A stretch of DNA of 32,558 nucleotides from Myxococcota bacterium. GTDB taxonomy: Bacteria; Myxococcota_A; Bradymonadia; UBA7976; UBA1532. A program made the translations under genes and the position numbers. Shown in pieces: positions 15,301 to 22,302 of the stretch; position 1 is the first letter of the stretch, and each line of letters begins with the position of its first letter. Below the pieces are notes generated by a model. That model was not told where the DNA came from and made no database searches. It was given only the letters and a program-made list of their open reading frames with translations. Location of the stretch: NCBI GenBank assembly GCA_023150895.1, contig JAKLJY010000095.1, positions 1-32,558 of the forward strand, given 5' to 3'.

Positions 15301-15918
15301 GGCTTTGCGCGGCGCGCGGACGAGGAATCGTTGCAGGAACGCGCTCGACAGCCGCGCCCCCCCGAGGAGATCGTTCGGCTCGCCCGCCTTCAGCACGTAT
15401 CGGATGAGGCCGGGTTCGACGCCGCGGTCGTCGGGGGACGGCGGTGGAGGCGGCGCCTTCTTCGGGGCCGTCTCCTCGAGCAGGGGCGTCAGGGCCATCG
15501 CCCAGCCCGGCGTGCTCAGAACCGCTTTGATCTCGGGGACTTGCGACCCAAGTGCCACCGTGACCGCCGCGACGTGCACGCAGGCCCAGGCCGGCATGCA
15601 GCGGTTGCACTTCATCTCGTAGAGCTTCGTCGGGAGGTTCACCGAGGGCGGTGCGTAGGAGTACCCGACGACTTCGCGCTCTCCGACCCGGAACCGGAAC
15701 TCACCGGCCCGTTCTCCGAACCGGATGCTCTTCGTGAGCGTGAGACATTCTTGCAAAAACGAGGGCTTCAGCGTCTCGGTATAGAACTCCAGCCGCCGCA
15801 GCGCTTCGCCCACCATCGCCCAGGTCGCTTCCGCCGGCATTTCGACGGGAAGCGGGATGGACGCCACAGGGGGCGCTTGATGCCGCGCAGCGGGAGCGAC
15901 CCAACGGCCTTTCGCCAT
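12382..15918 (-). CDS. SNF2-family DNA-dependent ATPase with SWIM-like zinc motif and RGG tail
   Basis: This 1178-residue helicase-like protein would translocate on DNA with ATP and remodel protein-DNA complexes. The N-terminal part has a SWIM-like metal site, C104-x2-C107-x5-C113-x-H115 in [18 protein letters not shown]; classical SWIM is CxC...CxH, so this is a variant. The SNF2 core is complete: [11 protein letters not shown] (Walker A, near 658), [12 protein letters not shown] (near 755), [16 protein letters not shown] (near 785), [12 protein letters not shown] (near 953), [14 protein letters not shown] and [21 protein letters not shown] (near 1035). The tail has three ERGGGNG repeats (about 1131-1152) and a basic [14 protein letters not shown] segment, likely to bind nucleic acid. 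GGAGG seven bases before the ATG supports the start. It is the last gene of a long same-strand run, 54 bases after the pseudouridine synthase. Confidence 0.95.
   Translation of the reverse strand: [1178 protein letters not shown]
12463..12525 (-). repeat. Three perfect 21-bp tandem repeats encoding ERGGGNG
   Basis: Three identical 21-bp units at 12463-12483, 12484-12504 and 12505-12525 encode the heptapeptide ERGGGNG in the SNF2 C-terminal tail. Identical copies down to the third base suggest recent expansion or slippage. Confidence 0.95.
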
Positions 15919-15972
15919 TGATGGACCTCCACAGTGCGTCGTTCCACGCAGGGTGGCGCTTGCTACCAGAAT

Positions 15973-17022
15973 TCATCGGCCGAATCCAAGCGCAATGCGC
16001 GGTGCGTCGGAAAAAAGCGATTCGATCTCCCGGGTCTCGTCGGGGCCGACGAGGCCCGCGGTCGGCCGCCCCGGCAGGCCCCAGAGCAGGTCGGGCGGCG
16101 TCGGCGCCTGCACGGTCAGCGCCCGTGCGCCGTCCTGGAACGCCAGCGAGAGCGCATGGAGTTGCAGGCGCTCGGCCGCGCCTCCGGCGGGCCCGGTCGG
16201 GGGGCCGTACAGCGTGTCTCCACACAGTGCGAGGCCCTGACTGGCGAGGTGAACCCGGATCTGATGGGTTCGTCCCGTCAGCGGTCGCGCGAGCACGGGG
16301 ACGGCCCGGGCGCCGATCGTCGTGGAGGTCCGTGGTGCGAGCATTCCCGGTGGCGGGGGCGCGAACCAGGTCTCGCTCCATTCGCCCCCCGTCTCCACCA
16401 AGGCGAACCGAGCGTGTGCGGGGTGTGGGATGCGGCGAAGGCCGCCCCGGACGGCAAACGGGGCAGGCGGAGGCGAGGCGGATGCCCCGGGCGCCACGAC
16501 GCCGAGGTAGGTCTTGCGGACGGTTCGGGACCGGAACTGCCGATGGAGCCGGGCGGCCGCCGCGCCCGTGCGGGCAAACAGGACGACCCCGCTCGTCTCG
16601 CGGTCGAGCCGGTGAACCGCGGTCAGGGTCGGGGCGTCGAGGTGTCGGGCGGCGACGTGCTCCAGCGAGAAGAGACGGCTCGCGCGGGTCCCTTGAACGG
16701 GAAGCCAGGCCGGCTTGTGGAGCGCGACGAGGTCGCCCGCCTCCCAGAGAACGAAGGGCTCCGGCAGCGTCACCGCCGCGGGCTCCCGCGTGAACGCGTA
16801 GATCGTCAGCGGCGCGTCGGCGGGCAGGCCCTCCCCGGACCAGTTGCGTCCGGCGTGCCAGAGGCCGCGGTGGTGGAGCACCGAAGCCGCCCGTGCCGCG
16901 TCGCCGAGCAGCTCGGCGAGAAACCGACCGAGGCTCCCTTCGTCGAGCGCCGCCGGGGCGCGGACGTCGAACCGTTGAACCTCCGGGTGATGCCCGGCGG
17001 CCAGCGCCGCGGACGTCGTCAC
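15973..17022 (-). CDS. RluA-family pseudouridine synthase
   Basis: The 349-residue protein belongs to the RluA/RluC/RluD family, which isomerises uridine to pseudouridine in rRNA or tRNA. The catalytic motif HRLDRETSG is at 137-145 with Asp140. Other family phrases are VALHKPAWLPVQG, RTVRKTYLGVV and the C-terminal LTGRTHQIRVHLASQGLALCGDTLYG. There is no S4 domain; the first 80 residues are family-atypical, so the RNA target cannot be given. The ATG at 17022 overlaps the stop of the SDR gene by four bases, so the two are translationally coupled. It is unusual for it to be linked to a dehydrogenase and phosphofructokinase; the grouping may be a matter of shared transcription only. Confidence 0.92.
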   Translation of the reverse strand: MTTSAALAAGHHPEVQRFDVRAPAALDEGSLGRFLAELLGDAARAASVLHHRGLWHAGRNWSGEGLPADAPLTIYAFTREPAAVTLPEPFVLWEAGDLVALHKPAWLPVQGTRASRLFSLEHVAARHLDAPTLTAVHRLDRETSGVVLFARTGAAAARLHRQFRSRTVRKTYLGVVAPGASASPPPAPFAVRGGLRRIPHPAHARFALVETGGEWSETWFAPPPPGMLAPRTSTTIGARAVPVLARPLTGRTHQIRVHLASQGLALCGDTLYGPPTGPAGGAAERLQLHALSLAFQDGARALTVQAPTPPDLLWGLPGRPTAGLVGPDETREIESLFSDAPRIALGFGR

Positions 17023-17855
17023 GTCTCGGTGACGAACAGATCAGTGAGCAGCGAATTGCCCGGGGCGTTGTGATATGCGTCGAAGTCCGTGTAACCGCGG
17101 CTGCGCAACAGATCTTCGTCGATGAATGACTGACCGGTCAGCGCGCGGGCATCACTCGACAGAATCTCGTACGCCGCATCGGCCATGATTTCCGGCTTGC
17201 GGCTGCCCTGAAGGAGCGACTCCCCGCCGATCCATTCGACGGCTGCGGTCGCGATGAGCGTGCGCGGCCACAGCGTATTCGCGGCGACCCCGTCGTGCTT
17301 GAGCTCGGCGGCCATGCCATGGGCGAGCATGGTCATCGCAAACTTCGACGTCGTGTACGGGGTGTGACTCTGAAACCATCGCTCCTGCAGAGAGATGGGC
17401 GGAGACAGATTCAGGATGTGTCCGTTTGCAGACTTCTTCAGGTACGGAATACAGGCCTGCGCACAGCAAAACACCGCGCGAACGTTGAGGCCGAAGACGA
17501 GGTCGAACCGCTTGACGGGCAGCAGCTCCGTCGGTTGCAGCATGATGGCGCCCGCGTTGTTCACCAGCGCGTCAACCCCCCCGAAACGCTCGACCGTCTG
17601 CGCGACCATCCAGGCGATGCGCGCTTCGTCGCGGACATCGACCTGGAGCGGCAGCGCTTGCCCGCCGGCCGCCTCGACCTCGCGCGCGACGTCGAAGATG
17701 GTGCCCTTCAGCTTCTGGGCCGTGTCGTCGACGGTCTTCGACGCGATGACGACGTTGGCCCCGTCGCGTGCGCAGCGCAGGGCGATCGCGCGGCCGATGC
17801 CGCGGCTCGCCCCGGTGATGATGATGGTCTTGCCGGCCAGGCTGAGGTGGGTCAT
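17019..17855 (-). CDS. Short-chain dehydrogenase/reductase, HSDL2-like
   Basis: This 278-residue classical SDR has a Rossmann NAD(P) motif TGASRGIG (14-21), NNAG (99-102), a catalytic Ser151 region (LNLSPP) and YTTSK with Tyr167 and Lys171. The phrases ASKTVDDTAQKLKGTIFDVAREVEAAG and LLPVKRFDLVFGLNVR resemble the hydroxysteroid-dehydrogenase-like protein 2 group, whose members lie near fatty-acid metabolism; the substrate is unknown. The C-terminus (YTDFDAYHNAPG, then LTDLFV) is also typical of this group. There is no sterol carrier domain, unlike eukaryotic HSDL2. It starts 25 bases after the phosphofructokinase stop and ends overlapping the pseudouridine synthase start, so the three form a transcription unit. 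GGAGA lies about ten bases before the ATG. Confidence 0.9.
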   Translation of the reverse strand: MTHLSLAGKTIIITGASRGIGRAIALRCARDGANVVIASKTVDDTAQKLKGTIFDVAREVEAAGGQALPLQVDVRDEARIAWMVAQTVERFGGVDALVNNAGAIMLQPTELLPVKRFDLVFGLNVRAVFCCAQACIPYLKKSANGHILNLSPPISLQERWFQSHTPYTTSKFAMTMLAHGMAAELKHDGVAANTLWPRTLIATAAVEWIGGESLLQGSRKPEIMADAAYEILSSDARALTGQSFIDEDLLRSRGYTDFDAYHNAPGNSLLTDLFVTET

Positions 17856-17880
17856 CAGATCGAGTCTCCGTCTCCAGGGT

Positions 17881-18990
17881 TCAGGCGTCCGGGTTCAGGA
17901 CGCTCTCGATTTCGGCGAAGACACGGTTCCGCCAGCGGACCAGCGGGCTCGTGCCGTCGAGCAGGCGAGCGGTTTCGGCGAGGACCGCGTCGAGGGTGAC
18001 GATCCAGCAGTGGGGATCGCCCTCCGAGAGCCGTGCGCCCGGCGGCGGCGCCGACGCGTGCGCCCAGGCCGCCATCACGCGCGTCTCCCCGGCGAGCAGG
18101 GCCCGCACGGCGGCGAACCCGAGGCGGCCGGCCAGCACGCGGTCGAACGCCGAGGGGCGCCCGCCGCGGACGATGTGCCCGAGGACCGCGATGCGCGTCT
18201 CGACCAGGGCGCCGCGGTGTCCGTCCGCGTGGAGTCTGTCTTCCACCCGCGTCTTGAGCTGCTCCGGCGAGATGCGAACCCCCTCCGCCTTCAGGATCAG
18301 GACGCGTTTCGGGGGCAGGGCCCGGCGGCGGGCGGACTCGATGGTCTTCACCACGACCTCGACGACCTGCTCGTCGTCGCGCCCGGCCTCCGGGAAGAGG
18401 ACGAGATCGGCCCCGGCGGCCACGCCCGCGCTCATGGCCAGGTACCCGCAGTCGCGCCCCATGACCTCGACGATGAACGTCCGGCCGTGTGCTGAGGCCG
18501 TGTCCGCGATCTTGTCGCAGGCGTCGACGATGGTGTTCATCGCCGTGTCGACGCCGATGGAGAGTCCGGAGAGGCCGACGTCGTTGTCGATGCTCGCGGG
18601 GATGCCCGCGATCCGCAGCACCTGATCGCCGAGCTCTTCCGGCGCCGTCAGCGCCCGCGCGCCCGTCAGCGAGCCGTTGCCGCCGATGACGACGAGGTCC
18701 GTGATGCCCGCTTCTGCCATGCGGCGCCGGGCCTCCGCTCGCCCATCGGGCGTGTGGAACTCCGGGCACCGCGCGCTGCCGAGCACGGTGCCCCCGTCGC
18801 GCACGATGCCCGTGACGTCTGCGCGGGTCAGCGGGACGAAGTCGCCGGCCATCAGCCCGACGTATCCCTGCCGGACACCGAGGACTTCGAGGTCGCGAGA
18901 GAGGCCGAGGAGCGCCGCCGCGCGAATCGCGGCGTTCATGCCCGGGGCGTCTCCGCCGCTGGTGAGGAGGGCGAGCGTGCGTCGTTCCAT
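17881..18990 (-). CDS. pfkA: 6-phosphofructokinase
   Basis: This 369-residue enzyme would phosphorylate fructose 6-phosphate to the 1,6-bisphosphate in glycolysis. Motifs: nucleotide loop TSGGDAPGMNAAIRA (10-24), VIGGNGSLTGA (101-111), catalytic ASIDNDVG (132-139) with the base Asp, VEVMGRDCGYLA (175-185) and ILKAEGV. The segment normally written GGDGS in ATP-dependent enzymes reads GGNGS, with Asn at position 105 where E. coli PfkA has Asp103. Gly rather than Asp follows it, which argues against a pyrophosphate-dependent enzyme (GGDD). The protein is longer than the 320-residue E. coli enzyme, with extra C-terminal helices. I prefer the ATG at 18990 over a TTG three codons upstream. It leads the coupled SDR and RluA genes and lies 58 bases after the DnaQ-like gene. 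Confidence 0.92.
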   Translation of the reverse strand: MERRTLALLTSGGDAPGMNAAIRAAALLGLSRDLEVLGVRQGYVGLMAGDFVPLTRADVTGIVRDGGTVLGSARCPEFHTPDGRAEARRRMAEAGITDLVVIGGNGSLTGARALTAPEELGDQVLRIAGIPASIDNDVGLSGLSIGVDTAMNTIVDACDKIADTASAHGRTFIVEVMGRDCGYLAMSAGVAAGADLVLFPEAGRDDEQVVEVVVKTIESARRRALPPKRVLILKAEGVRISPEQLKTRVEDRLHADGHRGALVETRIAVLGHIVRGGRPSAFDRVLAGRLGFAAVRALLAGETRVMAAWAHASAPPPGARLSEGDPHCWIVTLDAVLAETARLLDGTSPLVRWRNRVFAEIESVLNPDA

Positions 18991-19048
18991 CGCCGGCAAG
19001 GTGGCACACGCACGCGGGGTGTGAAAGCCAAAATCCCCCGCCGGGGCA

Positions 19049-19630
19049 TCAGGCGGCGCGCGTCGTCTTCAGCGGGGTCGGTGCGCGCCGGGTGAGGGGA
19101 GGCCGACTGCGGCCCGGCAGGACCTCGAGCCAGTCGAGGGCGTTGGCGATCCGGGCCGCGGCCAGGGCCCGGTCGGCGGGGCGGTCGGGCGCGGGCTGCG
19201 GGAGCCCGAGAGCCGCGCAAAGCGTCGTGAGGCGGTGATTCTCGAGGTGCGGCAACAGGCGCCGCGCCCGCGTCAACACACACTCCATGGCGGGCGCCGG
19301 TTCCGGCTCGGGCAGCGCGGACAGGGCGGACGCCAGCACGCCGCGATGGAAAGCGGCCGGCTGCGCGACCACGCGCCGGGCCCGGGCGAGGAGGTCGGAC
19401 AGCAGCGGCCAGATCTCGCCGAAGGCGGGGGCGACGGCCATCTCGGCGAGACCGAGGCCGTGAAGAGACGCGTGCAGGGGGTCGAGCGCGCCGAGTGGAC
19501 CTTCCGGTGGGCGCACGACACTCGCGAACTGCTCTTCGACGCGTCCCCGGTCGAAGAGCACCGCCGCGACGTGGCAGGCAGAGGCGCGATGGCGATTGGC
19601 GGTCTCGAAGTGAAGGGCGATGAGAGACAT
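19049..19630 (-). CDS. DnaQ-like exonuclease fold lacking catalytic residues
   Basis: The 193-residue protein follows the DEDD exonuclease pattern of the polymerase III epsilon family, in the order IALHFETANRHRASACHVAAVLFDRGRV, FASVVRPP, LHGLGLAEMAVAPAFGEIWPLL, RRVVAQPAAFHRGVL, RRLLPHLENHRLTTLCAALGL and PADRALAAARIANAL. In active members these read DFETAN, AHNAAFD and HRALADA. Here the ExoI Asp is His7 (Glu9 remains), the ExoII Asp is His95, and the ExoIII His and Asp are Asp153 and Ala158. Three of the four metal-binding acids are lost, so nuclease activity is unlikely; the fold may bind DNA or a partner. GGGAG seven bases before the ATG at 19630 supports the start. It follows the 270-residue protein by 35 bases. 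Assignment rests on pattern recognition rather than alignment. Confidence 0.65.
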   Translation of the reverse strand: MSLIALHFETANRHRASACHVAAVLFDRGRVEEQFASVVRPPEGPLGALDPLHASLHGLGLAEMAVAPAFGEIWPLLSDLLARARRVVAQPAAFHRGVLASALSALPEPEPAPAMECVLTRARRLLPHLENHRLTTLCAALGLPQPAPDRPADRALAAARIANALDWLEVLPGRSRPPLTRRAPTPLKTTRAA

Positions 19631-19665
19631 GGGCACGCTCCCGCAAGGGCGAAGGGGTCAGGCGG

Positions 19666-20478
19666 TCAGGCTGCGCGGAGACCGGTGCGCGCCGTCTGCG
19701 GCCGCGTCTCGGTGCGCGCCGGTGCGACCACGCCCAGCGCAGCGAGCGCCGCGGCGTCGGGGACCGCGATGCGGGCGGCCATCGACCACGTCTGGTACCA
19801 GCGATACAGCGCGACCGCCGCCTCCGTGCGCGCCGCGCGCTGTGGCTCGCGATCGTCGTCGGCCAGCGCGGCGGTATCGCCCTCGGCACAGCGGACCTGC
19901 GACGCGAGCGCCCGGCGTAGCGCGGTGCCGAGACCGCGCGTTTCGAGGAGCAGCAGCGCGACGGCGGCGAGCGGGCGGGGGTCGGCGGCGAGCGCCTCGA
20001 GGCGGTCGAGGACCGCTCCGACGGTCCGCAGTGCGGGCGAACCCGCATCGAGACCCGCGAAGACTTCATTCGCGATGTCCGGCAACTGCCGACGCAGCGC
20101 CCGCTCCGTCCGCGAGACGAAGAGCGGCCCCTCGACCGAAAGGCGGCGGCTCGCCTCGGACCGCCGCGACTCCCGGGCCGCGGCGTCGTCGTCGTCCCCT
20201 GCGCCCGAGGCGGCCTGGAGCAACGAGAGGCCTTCCCGGACGTGCGCCGGCGTCATGCCGGCGGCCTCCAGGGCCTGTCGGGCCTGCGGCAGCCGACCTA
20301 GGGCCACGATGAAACGGAGCGCCTTGTCGGGGATGCGGTTCAGGGCGGGGACCGTGGAGACGTCGTACATGGTGGGGCCTTTCCGTGGAGAGACCGGGCC
20401 GTCGCCGGTCGGTTGGGCGGCGCGCGGCTCGACCACCGAGCCGGACACCGTCGCCGTTGACCCCACGTTGGCGTACAT
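19666..20478 (-). CDS. Helical protein of unknown function in WYL operon
   Basis: The 270-residue protein has a low-complexity N-terminus (about 30 residues), then MYDVSTVPALNRIPDKALRF and a nearly all-helical body. It includes an acidic/Arg linker (AGDDDDAAARESRRSEASRR, about 88-107), RALRRQLPDIANEVFAGLDAG and a C-terminal EAAVALYRWYQTWSMAARIA segment. I do not recognise a named family, although the LYRWYxxWSxxAR phrase is reminiscent of uncharacterised myxobacterial proteins. There is no signal peptide or membrane segment. The ATG at 20478 has AGAGAGG at good spacing; a GTG at 20487 lies upstream, and a later ATG before YDVSTVP (about 20370) is possible. It starts 27 bases after the WYL regulator and precedes the DnaQ-like gene, so the three genes are likely one operon. 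Confidence 0.7.
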   Translation of the reverse strand: MYANVGSTATVSGSVVEPRAAQPTGDGPVSPRKGPTMYDVSTVPALNRIPDKALRFIVALGRLPQARQALEAAGMTPAHVREGLSLLQAASGAGDDDDAAARESRRSEASRRLSVEGPLFVSRTERALRRQLPDIANEVFAGLDAGSPALRTVGAVLDRLEALAADPRPLAAVALLLLETRGLGTALRRALASQVRCAEGDTAALADDDREPQRAARTEAAVALYRWYQTWSMAARIAVPDAAALAALGVVAPARTETRPQTARTGLRAA

Positions 20479-20504
20479 ATGTTTCACCTCTCTGAAACAA
20501 CGTG
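20464..20504 (-). promoter_or_regulatory. Inverted repeats over the ribosome binding site of the 270-aa gene
   Basis: GTTTCA-CTCTCT-like spacer-TGAAAC (20481-20498) has 6-bp arms and covers the Shine-Dalgarno AGAGAGG. A wider pair, CACGTTG (20464-20470) and CAACGTG (20498-20504), brackets it. The two are not concentric. Either may be a regulator site or an RNA hairpin that controls translation; the link to the WYL protein is inference. Confidence 0.4.
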
Positions 20505-20505
20505 T

Positions 20506-21465
20506 TCAGCGTGGAGGCGAAATCTGTACAGGTGTTTCGTACCGGTCGAGCGCAGCACGCAGCCGGGCGGTCACCGCGTCGACGAGCGCGGGGGGGGCGA
20601 GGGCCCGCACCTCGGCGCCCCAGGCGACGATCCAGTCCACCGTCGCCCACAATCCGGCGACCTCGGCGGTCAGGCGAAGCGAGCCGTCCGGTCGGTGATG
20701 CTCAATCTGTTGTGCGCTGAGCGGCCGAGCGGCCAGGTGCGCTGCCGCAACGGGCGAGAGGTCGATCTCGACCTCGACCGTCGGCAGGGTCTCGAGCCCC
20801 TCCGTGGCGGCAAAGAGCGGCGCGTGGGGGTCGTCGAGCCTCCGCGTCGTCGCCGGCCCGAGCAGCTCGACCCCCCGGATTCGCGAGGTCGCGAAGCTGC
20901 GCTGCGCCGACCGATCATGGTCGAAGGCCAGAAGATAGAGTTCATTTCGGACCAGGCGCCAGCCGAGCGGGTCGACGGACCGCGGGCGCGGGGTGGCTTC
21001 CCCCACGTTCACGAATGTGATGCGGGCCGCCCGGCCCCCGGCGATGGCCGCATCGAGCGCCCGCCGGTGTGTCGCGACCCGTTCCTCGGCCTCGCTCTGC
21101 GCGACCGGGCGCACCGGCCGACCCAGACGCGACAGAATCTCGTCGTAGGCGTCGAGGATTGCCGTGCCCTGCAAAGGACCGAGGAGCCGACGGGCAAGAG
21201 ACAGCGATTGCACCTGCAGCGGCGTCAGGACGAGCGCAGGGAGGTCCGTCGCCCGCAGCGAAACGCGACGCTCGCCGGAGACGGTGTGTTCCTCGATGGG
21301 AATGCCCGCCGACTGCAGCGCGCGGAGATCGCGCCAGATCGTCGTGCGCGACGCGCCCGTCGACTCACGGAGGCGGCCGAGGGTTGCCCCGTACCGATGG
21401 CGCAACAGAAAGAGGAGAATCGACCACTGCCGCACGATGCGTTTGGGATCGTCTGGATGGGGCAT
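20506..21465 (-). CDS. WYL-domain transcriptional regulator (YafY type)
   Basis: The protein has 319 residues. An N-terminal helix-turn-helix of DeoR/HTH_11 type covers about 8-60 (RQWSILLFLLRHRYGATLGRLRESTGASRTTIWRDLRALQ in pieces: ATLGRLRE, SRTTIWRDLRAL). A WYL domain follows at about 135-215 (RAARITFVNVG, VDPLGWRLVRNELYLLAFDHD, FATSRIRGVELL), and a C-terminal WCX-type extension ends the protein (VEVEIDLSP, VDWIVAWGAEVRALAPPALVD). WYL proteins sense ligands, often nucleic acid or nucleotides, and control stress, DNA-damage or phage-defence genes in several bacteria. The motif itself reads LYL rather than WYL. It opens the operon with the 270-residue and DnaQ-like genes and diverges from the lipoprotein at 21612, so it may regulate either side. 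Confidence 0.92.
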   Translation of the reverse strand: MPHPDDPKRIVRQWSILLFLLRHRYGATLGRLRESTGASRTTIWRDLRALQSAGIPIEEHTVSGERRVSLRATDLPALVLTPLQVQSLSLARRLLGPLQGTAILDAYDEILSRLGRPVRPVAQSEAEERVATHRRALDAAIAGGRAARITFVNVGEATPRPRSVDPLGWRLVRNELYLLAFDHDRSAQRSFATSRIRGVELLGPATTRRLDDPHAPLFAATEGLETLPTVEVEIDLSPVAAAHLAARPLSAQQIEHHRPDGSLRLTAEVAGLWATVDWIVAWGAEVRALAPPALVDAVTARLRAALDRYETPVQISPPR

Positions 21466-21535
21466 GAGACCACCGCCGAACCGGAGTGTTTGTCGGAGGA
21501 GACGGGTGTGGGGGCGGCAGGGACGCGATTGAAAC

Positions 21536-21564
21536 TTGGCACATGTGTCCGACAGGCGTATGGT
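21536..21564 (+). promoter_or_regulatory. Sigma-70-like promoter for the lipoprotein/RNase operon
   Basis: TTGGCA (21536-21541), a 17-base spacer and TATGGT (21559-21564) match the -35/-10 pattern. A perfect CACATGTG palindrome lies within the spacer, a possible regulator site. Transcription would start near 21571, about 40 bases before the ATG at 21612. Confidence 0.55.
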
Positions 21565-21611
21565 CCGCTGCCGCCGACCGTCTGAGCCGGCTCACCCCAC
21601 AAGGATGTTCC

Positions 21612-22277
21612 ATGAACGTGAAGCTGTCTGCAGTCTGTGTCTCGGTTGCTCTGTTCGGTCTGGCGTGCAGCGGTGGCGAGGCCCCCTCCGCCGACAAGAA
21701 GGCCGCGCCCCCCTCCGCCGCGAAGTCCGCGGCCCCCGCGACGCAGGCCGCGACGGAGCCCCCCAAGAAGGCGTGGGTCAAGGTCGACAACTTCGGCGTG
21801 CAGCTCGAGGTGCCCGCGGGTGCCAAGTTCGAGCCCGGCGCCGGCACGAGCCTCATGCTGATGACCCAGGACGGCGGCTGCACGGTGATGCTGTCCAAGA
21901 AGGACGACATGTCTTTCTTCCAGAGCTACGACTCGACCATCGGTGACATCGAGAAGGGCACCATGGGGAAGAAGAAGGACATGATCAAGAACGAGAAGGT
22001 CGACGACGCCAACTGGACCATCTACTACACCAAGGAAGGCATGATCGACCCGGGCAAGCTCCAGTACGCGGTCGACGTGCGCAAGAAGGTCGGCGACGGC
22101 GAGTACTCCTGCGGGCGGGTGAGCGACAACGAGGCGGACGCCAAGTGCGTGCTCGATGCCTGCGCCAGCCTCAAGCCCCTCGACGGCGCCGCCCCCGCGG
22201 CGGGCTCCGCAGCGGCCCCCGGCTCTGCGGCAGGCTCGGCGGCGGCCCCGGCCTCCGCGGCCGGCTCCGCGCCCTGA
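21612..22277 (+). CDS. Small lipoprotein of unknown function
   Basis: The protein has 221 residues. A lipoprotein signal ends at GLAC (Cys19). A Ser/Ala/Pro/Lys stalk reaches to about residue 52. A globular domain (about 53-190) includes WVKVDNFGVQLEVPAGAKFEPG, LMLMTQDGGCTVMLSKKDD, DANWTIYYTKEG, LQYAVDVRKKVGDGEYSCGR and AKCVLDACASLKPL; the Cys residues could form disulfides. The last 30 residues are Ala/Ser/Gly/Pro-rich repeats. Proteins of this build occur in myxobacteria without assigned function, by my recollection. AAGGA six bases before the ATG defines the start. It is the first gene of a plus-strand run with the RNase 25 bases downstream. Confidence 0.8.
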   Translation: MNVKLSAVCVSVALFGLACSGGEAPSADKKAAPPSAAKSAAPATQAATEPPKKAWVKVDNFGVQLEVPAGAKFEPGAGTSLMLMTQDGGCTVMLSKKDDMSFFQSYDSTIGDIEKGTMGKKKDMIKNEKVDDANWTIYYTKEGMIDPGKLQYAVDVRKKVGDGEYSCGRVSDNEADAKCVLDACASLKPLDGAAPAAGSAAAPGSAAGSAAAPASAAGSAP

Positions 22278-22302
22278 ACGGGCGTCGGACGGGCGGCTCG
22301 GC

